Shown: piece by piece, positions 25,901 to 36,100 of the stretch
Numbering within the stretch: position 1 is the first letter of the stretch
Layout: every line of letters starts with the position of its first letter
NCBI GenBank assembly: GCA_016858145.1
Contig: JAEHOE010000083.1
Span: 186,001-250,000 of the forward strand
Direction: 5' to 3'
From: Edaphochlamys debaryana
Taxonomy: Eukaryota > Chlorophyta > Chlorophyceae > Chlamydomonadales
Length of the DNA stretch: 64,000 nt
Made by a program: the position numbers and the translations under genes
The notes under the pieces: model-generated
Database searches by the model: none
What the model saw: the letters and a program-made list of their open reading frames with translations, nothing else
Told to the model about the DNA's origin: nothing

Positions 25901-27173
25901 ACGTGGGGAGCGTGGGTGGCGTGTTCGACCTGTCCAAGCCCTCGTCTGGAGTTGCCGGCGTGCTTGTCAGCAATTGCCGCATCGTGGGCAACAGCGCAGG
26001 TGGGTGTGGAAGGAGCGAGGCTCAACCCCACTGACTTGTTTGATGAGGTTGTACTAGTCCCACCCGGTGGCCACCCATCCACGTGACCCCCCCGTCTCGT
26101 TCCCGTGCAGGATCCAACTCGTGGGGCCAAGCCCTGGACTCCAACGGCGGCTTCATGACCGCCAACACGCTCGGGACTCTGACGCTCAAGGACTCCCTGG
26201 TGCAGGGCAACAGCGCTCCCTCCAGCGGCGGCGTGATCTACATCGGCAGCCCCCCCTTCACCTCTGTGGTTGTCATCGAGGACAGCATCGTGCAAGGCAA
26301 CTCCGCGGGCAGGCGGGGCGGCGTCGTGGCGACAAACGGCAACGTCAACGTGGCTCTCCTCGGCGAAAGCGCGGTGCGTTGGGGCCTGCAGGGGGCCTCC
26401 CGGTGGCTTTGAACGTCTTGAGCTCGGGTGTTGGCGGGGATGGGGGCAAGGCGTGGCTATATCTGCTGGCGGGGTCTGTCCTGTCGGGTCTGAAGCGCCA
26501 TTCTCCGGGCCTTCCTGCCCCTGGCCCCTGGCCCATACCCTTGCTACTCCGGCGGCTTGATACCCCGCAGGTGGTGAACAACTCCGCAACCAGCGGCGGA
26601 ATGGTCTACAGCGCGGGCTTGACGGAGGCTTTCGAGGTCTCGGACAAAAGCGACGTTTCCAACAACACGGCGGAGCGTCGGGGAGGGGTGCTTGCGACTG
26701 AGGACCTGGGCACCGCCATGATCGATGGTCTGGTCAAGGACAACAGCGCGCGGCAGGGCGCTGCGTTCTTTGTCAGCGGCGATCTGGGCTCTCTGGCCGT
26801 CAGCGGAGCACTGAAGCGCAACGCGGCAGCGAGCGCTTTGGGCGGCAGCATCTGGGTGGGCGGCGAGCTCGGAGGCCTGTCCTTTGCGGCGGGCAGCACC
26901 GTGGATGGCACGGTGACGTCGGCTGAGGGGGTGGCGGACCTGGCTGACGTGGCGGCATCGGGGGCCGCCGCTGGGCTGCGGGAGTGCACCAGCGTGTGCC
27001 ACACGCGGCCGCCCATGCCGCCCTCGCCCCCGGTCTACGGCGGGGACGGCATGCCTCCCACTTATGGTGGAGATATGCCCCCAGTTTATGGAGACGACTC
27101 CATGCCGCCGCCAGAGGCTGACCAGCATGAGGGTGGGCTGCCGTCCCTCAAGAGCCGCCGCATGCGCCTTTAA
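19907..27173 (+). CDS. Copy A: secreted SRCR plus beta-helix protein (intact member of the cluster)
   Basis: Twenty phase-consistent exons: 19907-20021, 20615-20919, 21114-21306, 21389-21512, 21657-21765, 22203-22275, 22436-22504, 22614-22718, 22825-23246, 23393-23470, 23595-23689, 23840-24073, 24237-24455, 24626-24701, 24972-25099, 25339-25401, 25582-25622, 25856-25999, 26111-26373 and 26571-27173. They total 3459 nt (1152 aa) with no internal stop. Residues 1-38 hold a signal peptide (LLLMASLCYGVSVVAAASA). Residues 39-204 form a domain I do not recognise (VYDINIF, ERLWWPGSS, FHVCAWTGN). Residues 205-329 are one SRCR domain (GRLLVYQDGAWGSVW, RVCRQLGY, VKCGNE...LRDC, WITCSG). A Pro-rich hinge follows, then about 700 residues of right-handed beta-helix with Asn ladders and N-x-A...GG repeats. 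The tail is Pro/Tyr/Gly-rich (MPPTYGGDMPP) and ends in a basic KSRRMRL. Function unknown; extracellular adhesion or recognition is inference. Confidence 0.8.
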
Positions 27174-28485
27174 GGGCCTAGTCCTATTGCGCAATGGAGT
27201 GCGCGCTATTCATGTATGTGCGGAACCGTTAGTTGTGGCAAGTCGCCATTGTGTGCAGGGCAACAACCATGCGTTGAGTGGGTCGAAGCTCTACAGTTGT
27301 CCACGTGTTCATCATGAGCTGCTTTGGCTGCTAGGGATGGCGGGGTTTGGGGCTCAGTCCCCTTCCCCCTGTTGGTTGGGGGTGAGGATATGCCCTTTTG
27401 TTGGTTTGGCCGCAAGGCGATTGGGTGAGTAGCCTCGGCTTGCCCGCTGCCGAAATGCAGCCTTCCAGACTGCAAAGCATTTTGCAGACGAAGGGCTCTT
27501 TCATTGTGTTGTTGGAGTCATCAGTTGTGGTGTGACGTTCCCCGCTGCATAACACGTGTGCGTCCTAGCACGCCCCAGCAGCACAGGACGGGACCGAGCA
27601 CGGAGGGAGCAGAGGGAGGCGTTGCCATGGGGAGCAGCAGGGCGGTGACACATGGCGCAGTTAAGGCACACGAAGCCTTCCCCCGTTTACTCTCTCTCTG
27701 TTTTGCCTGGCCCGTCTCACAAGAGCCTGCTGGCGATATGCAAGGACGTCGACACACGCCAGGCTGCAAGGAACAGCGAGCGGCATTACCTGCATCCGCA
27801 GTACGCGGGGCACGCTCGGCCGTGGCTCACACAGCACAGCCGCGCGGGCCACAGCCATTGGCGTGCCATGCGGGGAGTTGTATATATGTCTGCAAGGAGG
27901 GGGGGGGGAATGCACGTGGTCTGGTACAGGAGTCAACTCGGTTGCCTACCTGCGGTCCAGTGGGGCGGCTCCAACCATTGGGGCTGGCATGGAGGTCAGA
28001 CGTCAGAGCAAGGCGAAGCAGGGCATACATGTAGGGCTTGGAGTTTGGGGGGAGGCAGTCCTCCGGGGGCAGCCGGGCAGGTGTAACCCGACCGGAGGCG
28101 GCAGCACTATACGGCACGGTTGCGCACCCCAAAAAGTGAAAGCAAGCTCCTGAGAGCGCAATGCAGCTCAGTACCTCACTGGCAGTCATCACTCGAGGCA
28201 GGGGCACATCGAGGACGGGGCGGGAGGGGGGGCCAGCGAGGCACGAGTTCCCGAAACGGTTGCGCGCATGTGGACGACAAAACCATCGACTCCCGTCGCA
28301 TTACGGGTGTTACCCGCTTATCGCGTTTCCTTATTGTTGATGAGCTTTGGGCTCGGGGCTTGGGACTCTGTTTTGCATCCTGCGGTACCGGTACGGTGCG
28401 ACGAGTTCCCGCGACGCACGCCACACAAGCCCCAGGACCTCGTCCAGTCTAATTAATCTTAGCTTGAACCCAGCGGCTAGGCGCA
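27174..28485. other. Intergenic region between copies A and B
   Basis: Holds the 3' UTR of copy A, a TGTAA motif at 28082 and then the presumptive promoter of copy B. Its first half is clearly homologous to the 3' flank of copy B (38374-39050), so the flank was duplicated with the gene. No coding exon is supported. Confidence 0.6.
28082..28086 (+). promoter_or_regulatory. Putative TGTAA polyadenylation signal for copy A
   Basis: TGTAA about 910 bases after the copy A stop. This is long but within the range of volvocine 3' UTRs. I found no TGTAA in the equivalent flank of copy B or after copy C. Confidence 0.35.
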
Positions 28486-30129
28486 ATGTTGATTGAGCGC
28501 AGGCATACAAACTTGCCAACATTGGCGCGGAATCGTGCACGCGCCCTTTTACTTGTAGCCTCTCTACTCATCGCTCTTGGAGCTACACTGGCGGCAGCGG
28601 CAACTACTGGTGGGCAACCGCGGATGGATACGCGTGTGGCAATGAATCGCTCAAGGCGCAATAACATTCGGGTTGCTCCCTGGCGCTCAGCACAAGCCCT
28701 AGCGTATGTGCATCCAGGGCCATGTTTAATTGGCTGAGCCGCGCGTACGTGCGCCATGACGAGCGATTTTGGTCTTTCCCGCCATGACTTTTCCCCGGAG
28801 GCAAATAAAGATTTCCGGATAAGAGCAGGACAGAGAATGATGCCTGCAAGCGGGTTGGACCGGTGTGCACTCCTGCGACTTACCCCTCACGTTACACTCG
28901 CAGCTGCGGGCAGGAAGCGAGCGGCGGGCAGGAAGCGAAGAAACGGTACCCCCGCTAGCTAGATACAAACCGCAAACAGCAATCGCAGTGTGTGCGGTTA
29001 CGCCCAGCCCATCCGCACAGTCAGCTGCGAGGCCGATGCTGCTTTCTCCCGTCGAACTCGCCCCCGGCCTCCCCCGATCCCTTTCCTCTGTCTCTCTCCT
29101 TCCCCCTTCCCTCCCCTTTCCCGTAGACCCGATTGCCATCTACGACATCAACATCTTTGCCGCCTGGGACAGCCCTGATGGCAGCACCGTCCAAACCGCG
29201 CCGCAAACCTACCCGGGGGACTTCCGCGCTTGGGGCGGGTCGTACAGCGGCAACAACCTCCCCGCCCTCAAGAACTTGGAGCGGCTGTGGTGGCCCGGGT
29301 CCTCCGCACAGCCACCTGCGACCACCTTCCACGTCTGCGCCTGGACCGGCAACAATACTAACGCCGACACCGTTACGATTGACAAGAAGATGCGCATGAA
29401 ACTCACGCTGACGGTCAAGCGCGGCGGGGAGGTGGGCAAAAGGGGGCGGCGGGTGGGATTGGGGGAAGCAGCGAGCGAGAGTGGACATTAGTGCCGTGTC
29501 AGCGTTGACCCCGTTCACGAGAGCAACCACACAGGGCTTAACAGCGCGGTCAAACGAAGGCTGAGCGCGGTGTGCGGGTCTCACTGTGGGTCTGAGCTCA
29601 CCCCCGGCCCCCCGCCCTCAACAAGTGATCAAGACCATGTCCCGTGTACGCTCTGGTGCCGACATAGCTCTGCAGAATAACCGACTGGACTGGGGACTGG
29701 GGACCGGGGACCAGTGCGGCCCCGAGACCGCCGCTTACGTCGGCTCCTACTTCTACCGACCCACCAACAAGCGGCCTTCTGAGGGCGCTTCCTGGCTGGA
29801 GCTCAAGCTCAGCTGGGAGGCAGGTCAGGTGCAATAGCGGGATGCCCCCGCATAGCAACAGGGTTGAGTCCTGTGCAAGGAGCTTGTCCGCATGGCCATG
29901 AAGGCGCAAGCCCACCTGCCTGCCTTCCACCCTACGCCCACTTCTACCCACCCACCAATATGCACCCCTACTGCACCCGACATGCCCTGTCCCCCGCACG
30001 TAGAGCCCAAGGACGGTCAGATCCGTCTGGCCAAGACTGTGCGTGACGCTGACGTTCAGGCCTACGAGGTGGCCTCGGACCCGGGGCGGCTGCTGGTCTA
30101 CCAGGACTGGGCGTGGGGGTCCGTGTGGT

Positions 30130-31390
30130 GAGCGGGCCGCGGGGCGGGGTCGACATCGGAAAGGCCTTCACACTGTTTCAACTCCTCGCCAATTCTCCGC
30201 CGCACGGCGCGCCCCTTGTATGTCCCCCCCAAATCGCATGGGCAGCATTGATGGCTTCTCCAACTCCCCCTAGTCTGCAGCGAGCTGGGGTACGTGGGCG
30301 TCCCCGGCAAGGCCTTCACCTATGGCGCTGACGCGGCATCGCCCATTACCGTGGTGAGGGCCCCCACGTCAAGCGGTTCGGGATACGAAAATGCAGGACA
30401 GGACCGCAAAGCCTTGGGTACTATGCTGAGGTGCTCCACCATACATACCCTGCCTAATGTGCAGCCTGCACGCAGCGCCCCTGCTGACTCCTCTCCGGCT
30501 TGCCCCACAGGACGGGGTCAAGTGCGGCGACGAGAGCGTTTCCCTTCGTGACTGCGAGCTCACTTTCACCAGCACCCCCAGCTGTAAGCGGGGCTTGGGC
30601 TGTACCCGGGCTGTGTGCCCGTGACACGGCCCTGCCCACTTGGGCCGTGCCAGGGTTTACCCACAGCTCGTGCTAGATTGTCTGGGTGCATGTGGGAACA
30701 CTTGATTAAACGAGCTTGAGCAAACTGTGAGCCACCCGGCACAGCTGCAGGGCCTTGGCTCGCTTGGGCCACGTCGGGCCACGCATTGGCAAACCCGTGG
30801 GCCTTCTGGGTGCTCTCAGTGGAACCCTCCACCTTGCTTCCGTCCGCGGGCGGGATCAACGTCGCTCGGTAAGGCGGACAACCTGGGCGGCGGTATGTGT
30901 TGGCGGAGAGGCTTTCTCGAGTCGCTTGCCTTCTCTCCGTTTCATCTCCTTGTCCTGCCCCCAGTAATGACCCCGCTGCCTGTCCGCCCCGAATTGCAAG
31001 GGCAGCATCAAAGGCTTCCCCAACCCCGCCCTGGTCTGCCGCCAGCTAGGGTACGTGGGCACCCTCGGCGAGGCCTTCACCTATGGCGCTGACGCGGCAT
31101 CGCCCATCACCGTGGTGAGTGTCCCACGTCAAGCAGATCGGAGACGGAAATGCAGGACAGGAGTGCAAAGCCTCGGGTGCTATGCTGAGGTGCTTCACCA
31201 GACCCAACCAACTGCGTAGCCTGCGCGCAGCGCCCCTGCTGACTCCTCTCCGGCTTGCCCCACAGGACGGAGTGAGGTGCGGCAACGAGAGCATTTCCCT
31301 TCGCGACTGCAAGCTCACTTTCACCAGCACCCCCCGCTGTAAGAGGGGCTTGAGCTGTGTGCCGTATGGCTTGGCAGGGTGCTGCATGCG
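30130..31390 (+). repeat. Internal tandem duplication of intron 4 - exon 5 - exon 6 - intron 6 in copy B
   Basis: Two successive SRCR exon 5/6 units lie at about 30130-30845 and 30846-31390. The second, introns included, is almost identical to copy C at about 40450-40950. The tail of the first (30590-30840) is almost identical to copy C intron 6 (40950-41205). The junction is near 30845, where intron 6 sequence passes directly into intron 4 sequence (CGGGCGGGATC). The arrangement fits unequal crossing-over or conversion between B and C. Confidence 0.7.
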
Positions 31391-31416
31391 TGCTGCAAGG
31401 CCTTGCCTATCTGCCA
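31328..31416. repeat. Left flanking duplication of the LINE insertion
   Basis: About 89 bases covering the end of SRCR exon 6 and the start of the following intron. It abuts the (ATT)n tail and is matched, with about eight differences, by 33092-33181 on the other side of the element. This is either a long target-site duplication or a pre-existing exon-6 repeat. Confidence 0.6.
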
Positions 31417-31606
<190 letters not shown>

Positions 31607-31641
31607 GGACGCCCCGTGTGTGAGGGGCAAGCCCCTGTGGG

Positions 31642-33080
31642 CTAGCCCACACCCCGGCGGTCCGGGTGTTTCTCATGCCGCCTCCGCATGGTTGAGATGT
31701 AGTCCATGTATTCCACCGCGACCTGGTGGAGCTGCGCGCAGACTTGTCCGGCTCGCAGGGCCCCAAGGTTTTGTAGGAGGCTGCGTGCCTCTTGGCACAG
31801 CATGCCCGCGAAACCCAAGGTCACAACGGTTGACCGGTCGTACACAACCTGCCAACCAGCGGCAGCCAAGAGCTGCGCCAGGTGGCGGTGCTGCTCGGTT
31901 TTCTCGGTAAGTTTGGCTGCGTGGTTCAGGTCGGAGGTGCAGCCCACTTCAATGATGTAAACTTTGTGCTTGCGGCGCCCCTCAGAGGTGGTCGGGGGTG
32001 GTGCCCCTCGGGGGAGCGTAGGTACAAACAGGATGTCAAGGCGTAGTCGATCCCTTTCGGCCGCGCTGACTTGCCCTGGCGCAAACATCCACGCAGGTGG
32101 GCGGTTCTCAGGGGCGTAGCTGGGCGCATCTGCGGCGGAGGTGGCGTCCATGACCATGAAGCCGCTGCCCTGCTGGCCGTACACCAAGGCCTTAGCAATC
32201 AGTTGTACGGCCTTGTTGTGGCGCTTGATGTACAGGCACCGCATCTCCTGGTCATGGCAGCCGCCGTAGATGTGCTGTCCGGAGTCTGGGTGCCCGCAGA
32301 GCGGGCAAGGGGCGGTTTCGCCGGGGCCAAGCAAGGGGCCTGCAGCGGCCACCGGAGAGGGTGCGGCCGCACTTGCCGGCAGTGGTGGTGTTCCAGACCT
32401 GCCCGTACAGAGCGTACAGCAGTCGGCGGATAGTGATGGGCCTTCGCCGCCCACCTTTCTTGGCCAGGGTGTAGCTGGAGGCGGCTATGTCGATGAGGGG
32501 AAGGGTCTTGGCGACGAGTTGCGTGTATTTTGTGTTGTTTGTGTAGCCGCATCGCGTTTTGGGGGTGAGCAGTGAGTCCATGCCGCGGTTGAGGTCGCTT
32601 ACAAAGTTGCCAGGAATCGGCTTGCCTGGCTTCTTGGGGTCCAGCATGGCACGGAGCCAGAAACCGCGGGATCGGGGTTCGTTGTCCGCAGTTTCAACCA
32701 CATCGGGCGCTGCCCCCTCTGCAACTGCCACCGTTTCTTTGTCCGCGACCTCATTGTACTCTATGCCGCAGTGCGCTGGCACCTTTAGTAGCTGTGTAGT
32801 GAGGCCCCGGGCTGCACGATAGTGAAGTCACTCGACTATGTCTTCCAAGAGGCCTCTGTGCTTGCTTATGCCTAGCGACTTTAGGCAGGTTGATCATGCG
32901 CCTAATAAGGTGCAGAGACGCTTGGCTGTCCGTGTAAATCGCGAGTGGACGCTCCTCTTGCTCGGTGCCCTCGCGCATGCGGAGCGCTTGGTTTATGGCT
33001 GACAGCTCAGCTCTGGTGATAGTGTGGAGGCCCTGGACGCCGGAGTTGACGCCTATGCGAAGAATCGTGGGCTGCTCGGT
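31642..33080 (-). pseudogene. C-terminal part of LINE polyprotein: RNase H - CCHC - restriction-like endonuclease, frameshifted
   Basis: Read on the minus strand: ITRAELSAINQAL and IYTDSQASLHLI (RNase H acidic residues), then VPAHCGIEYNEVADKE (RNase H C-terminal His/Asn/Asp motif), then about 130 residues of linker. After that come CPLCGHPDSGQH-x4-C (CCHC), RLDILFVP and YIIEVGCTSDLN followed by K/EK..H, matching the R-x-D...(D/E)V pattern of LINE PD-(D/E)XK endonucleases. The stop is TAG at 31642-31644. There are at least two frameshifts (about 32330-32450 and about 32860) and an in-frame TGA near 32830. The first RNase H Asp is lost to the 5' truncation. The copy cannot encode an active protein. 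Confidence 0.7.
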
Positions 33081-33091
33081 GGAGTCATTGA

Positions 33092-33181
33092 CAGCACCCC
33101 CAGCTGTAAGGGGGGCTTGAGCTGTGCGCCGTACGGCTTGGCGGGGTGCTGCATGCGTGCCGCAAGGCCTTGCCTGGTTGC
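33092..33181. repeat. Right flanking duplication of the LINE insertion
   Basis: Partner of 31328-31416. Most differences are transitions in which this side has G/C and the left side A/T. Host intron sequence continues directly to copy B exon 7 (about 33250). Confidence 0.6.
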
Positions 33182-36100
33182 CAAGGACTCTCCAATGCGG
33201 TGCCGCCCTGCCGCGCTACTGGGTGGGTGTTCCTAACTGCACTCCACAGGCACTGACCTGGATGACACATGGATCACCTGCTCTGGCAGCTTTTTGAGCG
33301 TGGACTACAATGGTGCCGGTACGGGCCGCGCACGCGCGTTGAAAGCGTGTGACACAGATCGACTGCCTCTCATATCTGCAGCCTCTCTGCCTTGACCGCA
33401 GCTCCGCCCTCGGATGGCACTGCGCCGTCTGATGAGGGGGATGCACAGCACCTCCCGCCGAGCATCGAGCCCCCTGTGGCGCCGCAGCTGCCCCCCGCAG
33501 AGCCCGGTGAGCCAGATTAGCCATATCACGCTAAGGGCGCCCCTCCGCAGGCCACAAGAGCAGCAGGGTCGCACTCTGTAATCCTCAGCACGCCACAATG
33601 TAATGCCCCTCGCTCGCTGCGGCAGGTAACCCCACGCCACCGCCGGCCCCTCCCTCGCTGGAGGGATCCTGGACCCACTCGTGCAGCCTCGTGCTGACCC
33701 CCAAGGTCCAGACGCTGGCCTGCGAGGCCGCGAGCTTTGCCCATGGCAACATCACGGTTGCTATCGGCGGTGCGCTGGTGGGCCGCCTCCGCGTGGGGCC
33801 CGGCATCTCTGTGACCACCCGGGAGCCCGTACTGCCGTACAAGTGGTACACGGACGAGAGCCTCACGGTGGTAGCGGATGAGCTGGAAGCCTCCGCCGAT
33901 GTTGGCGTTACGTTCGTCGGCGTGCCCCACCTGCGCCTGGTGGACTCCGTGGTGCGGGGCCTGCAGCTGAGCACCGGCGGGCCGCTGGTGCAGTGCCTGG
34001 ACTGCGCCTTCCTCACAATGGACAACGTCACGGTCCAGGACCTGGAGGTGAGAGTTTCAGGAGCAAAGCGGGATCCGGAAACACAGCAGGATACAGAAGA
34101 ACGTGGGCGGTTGTGCCCAACTTGCTTGGTTTATGGATAGGGCAGCTGACTTCTGACCTTCTGCCCAACGTTGCAGGGCTATCCCCTGACTGCGAGCTAC
34201 CCAATGAACTCTTGGTGGGTTGACGCCGCTTACAAGGGACTGACGGCCTTTGCGGTGAGTTTGTGGGGCTCAACTTCAGTGCTAGGCACGGCGGGCTGGG
34301 CGTTGTCCTGCCCTTGCCATGACCCTTGTGACACCATGCATTCACCGGTTACAGGAGTTTGACTATTATGGCGGTGGAAACGGGCCCGTGCACATCACCC
34401 ACGGCCCCGTCCACGCGACCGGCCTCAGGGGGGCAACCATCAAAAATCTCCAGTGAGTGATGCTCGGTTGCGCAACCATTACGAATCTCAGGTGACTGAA
34501 GGGGTCTGTCACTCACGCCAGCCGAGTGCTCTCCTATGCTGGCTCAGCTAGCTCACCAAGCAATTCCTCGCCCGCCCCGCATGCAGCTGCTATGGGATCT
34601 ACCGCGCCTGTGGCTGGGGCTGCGTGCTGCTGCGCCTGAGCGAGACGCTGGGGTCCTACCCAGTGCGCATCGCCAACTTGTCATTCACCGGCGTGGACGT
34701 GCACTGGGGAGGCGGCTACGGCACCATGTCGGACGCCACCGTTGTCGAGGGCTGGCCCCTGGAAACGGATAACGACTCGGCCAGGCCGCTGGGCTTCGGA
34801 GCCGTGGTGGTGGACACGGGCCGGTACGTGGGTGCAAGCACGTGCGGCGATGGAGTAGATATATAGGCCCAGGAGGAAGGTCCGAAATAGTCGCTCGAGG
34901 GGCACAGGGCACGGCCGCACCGGGGTTGGGGAGGAAGGAGGAAGGAGCGGCGGGACGCACTGCGGCCGCGTTTAGCTTCCCGTACGGCAGGGTTCGTGCA
35001 TGGGACCACCCTCCCCTATCCCCTTTGTGTCTGTTGCCCCTGCCGTTGTCCTGCCCCTGCACGGGGGCCCTCCCTCCTGTTGGAGCCTCTTGAGGATCGA
35101 CGGCAGCTGTCATGCCCCCTGCGCCTATTGCGCCCTGCCTGCCTCCTGATTGACAATAATGGGGAACAGATAGACTGGGAACAGAAGGAGCGGCGTTAGC
35201 AGCCCTCGGCCTGAACGAAGTGGGGCCTTGCTAGTCCCTACCCCCTTTCTTCCTGCTGTTTCGACAGGCCTGGCGTGGCGGCAGTCATGGACGTCTCGGA
35301 CTCTTCATTCGTAGGCATGTTGGGCGGCCTGGTGGCCCTGATCAACAATGCCATGCTGTCTCTGGACAACATCACGCTGAACCGTGTGACCTTCGACCAC
35401 TGCTCTGCCAGCCTGTGGGGCGGATTCGCGATCTACGTGCAGGGGTCGGTGCACTCCGTTGTGGCCACCCAGAGCAGGTGCGGTACGCGGGAGTAGCAGG
35501 ATGGGGCACCCGTGACTTGTCCGAACACGGTTGCGGGGCGCAATACATTTCTATTTCGGCTGTCTTTGTCCGAGGCAAGACGTGCATGTGGCTTTTGCCT
35601 GGCATTACTGGCGTATGAACCATCACGACCCGGCAAATGATGGGGGCTGCGCTGAGGTGCCAGGAGGAATGTGTGGGTTCGGGAAGGTGTAGCGGCCCTC
35701 CAAACTATATATCGCACTGTGCCTGTTCGGACCGCGCCATGCCCTGGCTCTATCTTCCCCCCACCCCACATGCAGCTTCACGAATGGCTACGATGGTGTG
35801 CTGGGCGTGACCCGCCACGCGGAGCTCATCCGCATGTCCGACTGCTTGCTGGTGGGTGGGCCACGCTTGGGTGTATTGGGTGGTAGCTCAGTGCGTGGGC
35901 TTGATGTATGGGGGTTGCTTTGTTTGCAAGTATGCGTCTTCTCGGTAGGGCAGAGGTCGGCGCGGGCCAGCATAACACAGCCCTCTTAGTGTGTATACTA
36001 TACACTCGTATCCCCCATACATTCTCCGCACGTGCAGGCGGACAACCGGTGCACCAGCGAGCCGGCCCTGTTCCACCTGGGCAGCCTTAGTGAGCTGGAG

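Noticed and set aside
27174..28485. Short open frames after copy A as additional genes
   Set aside because: They are not conserved in the homologous flank after copy B and have no domain or splice support.
33628..34046. Copy B beta-helix exons as an independent gene
   Set aside because: They begin mid-protein without a start or signal peptide and align exon for exon with copy A.
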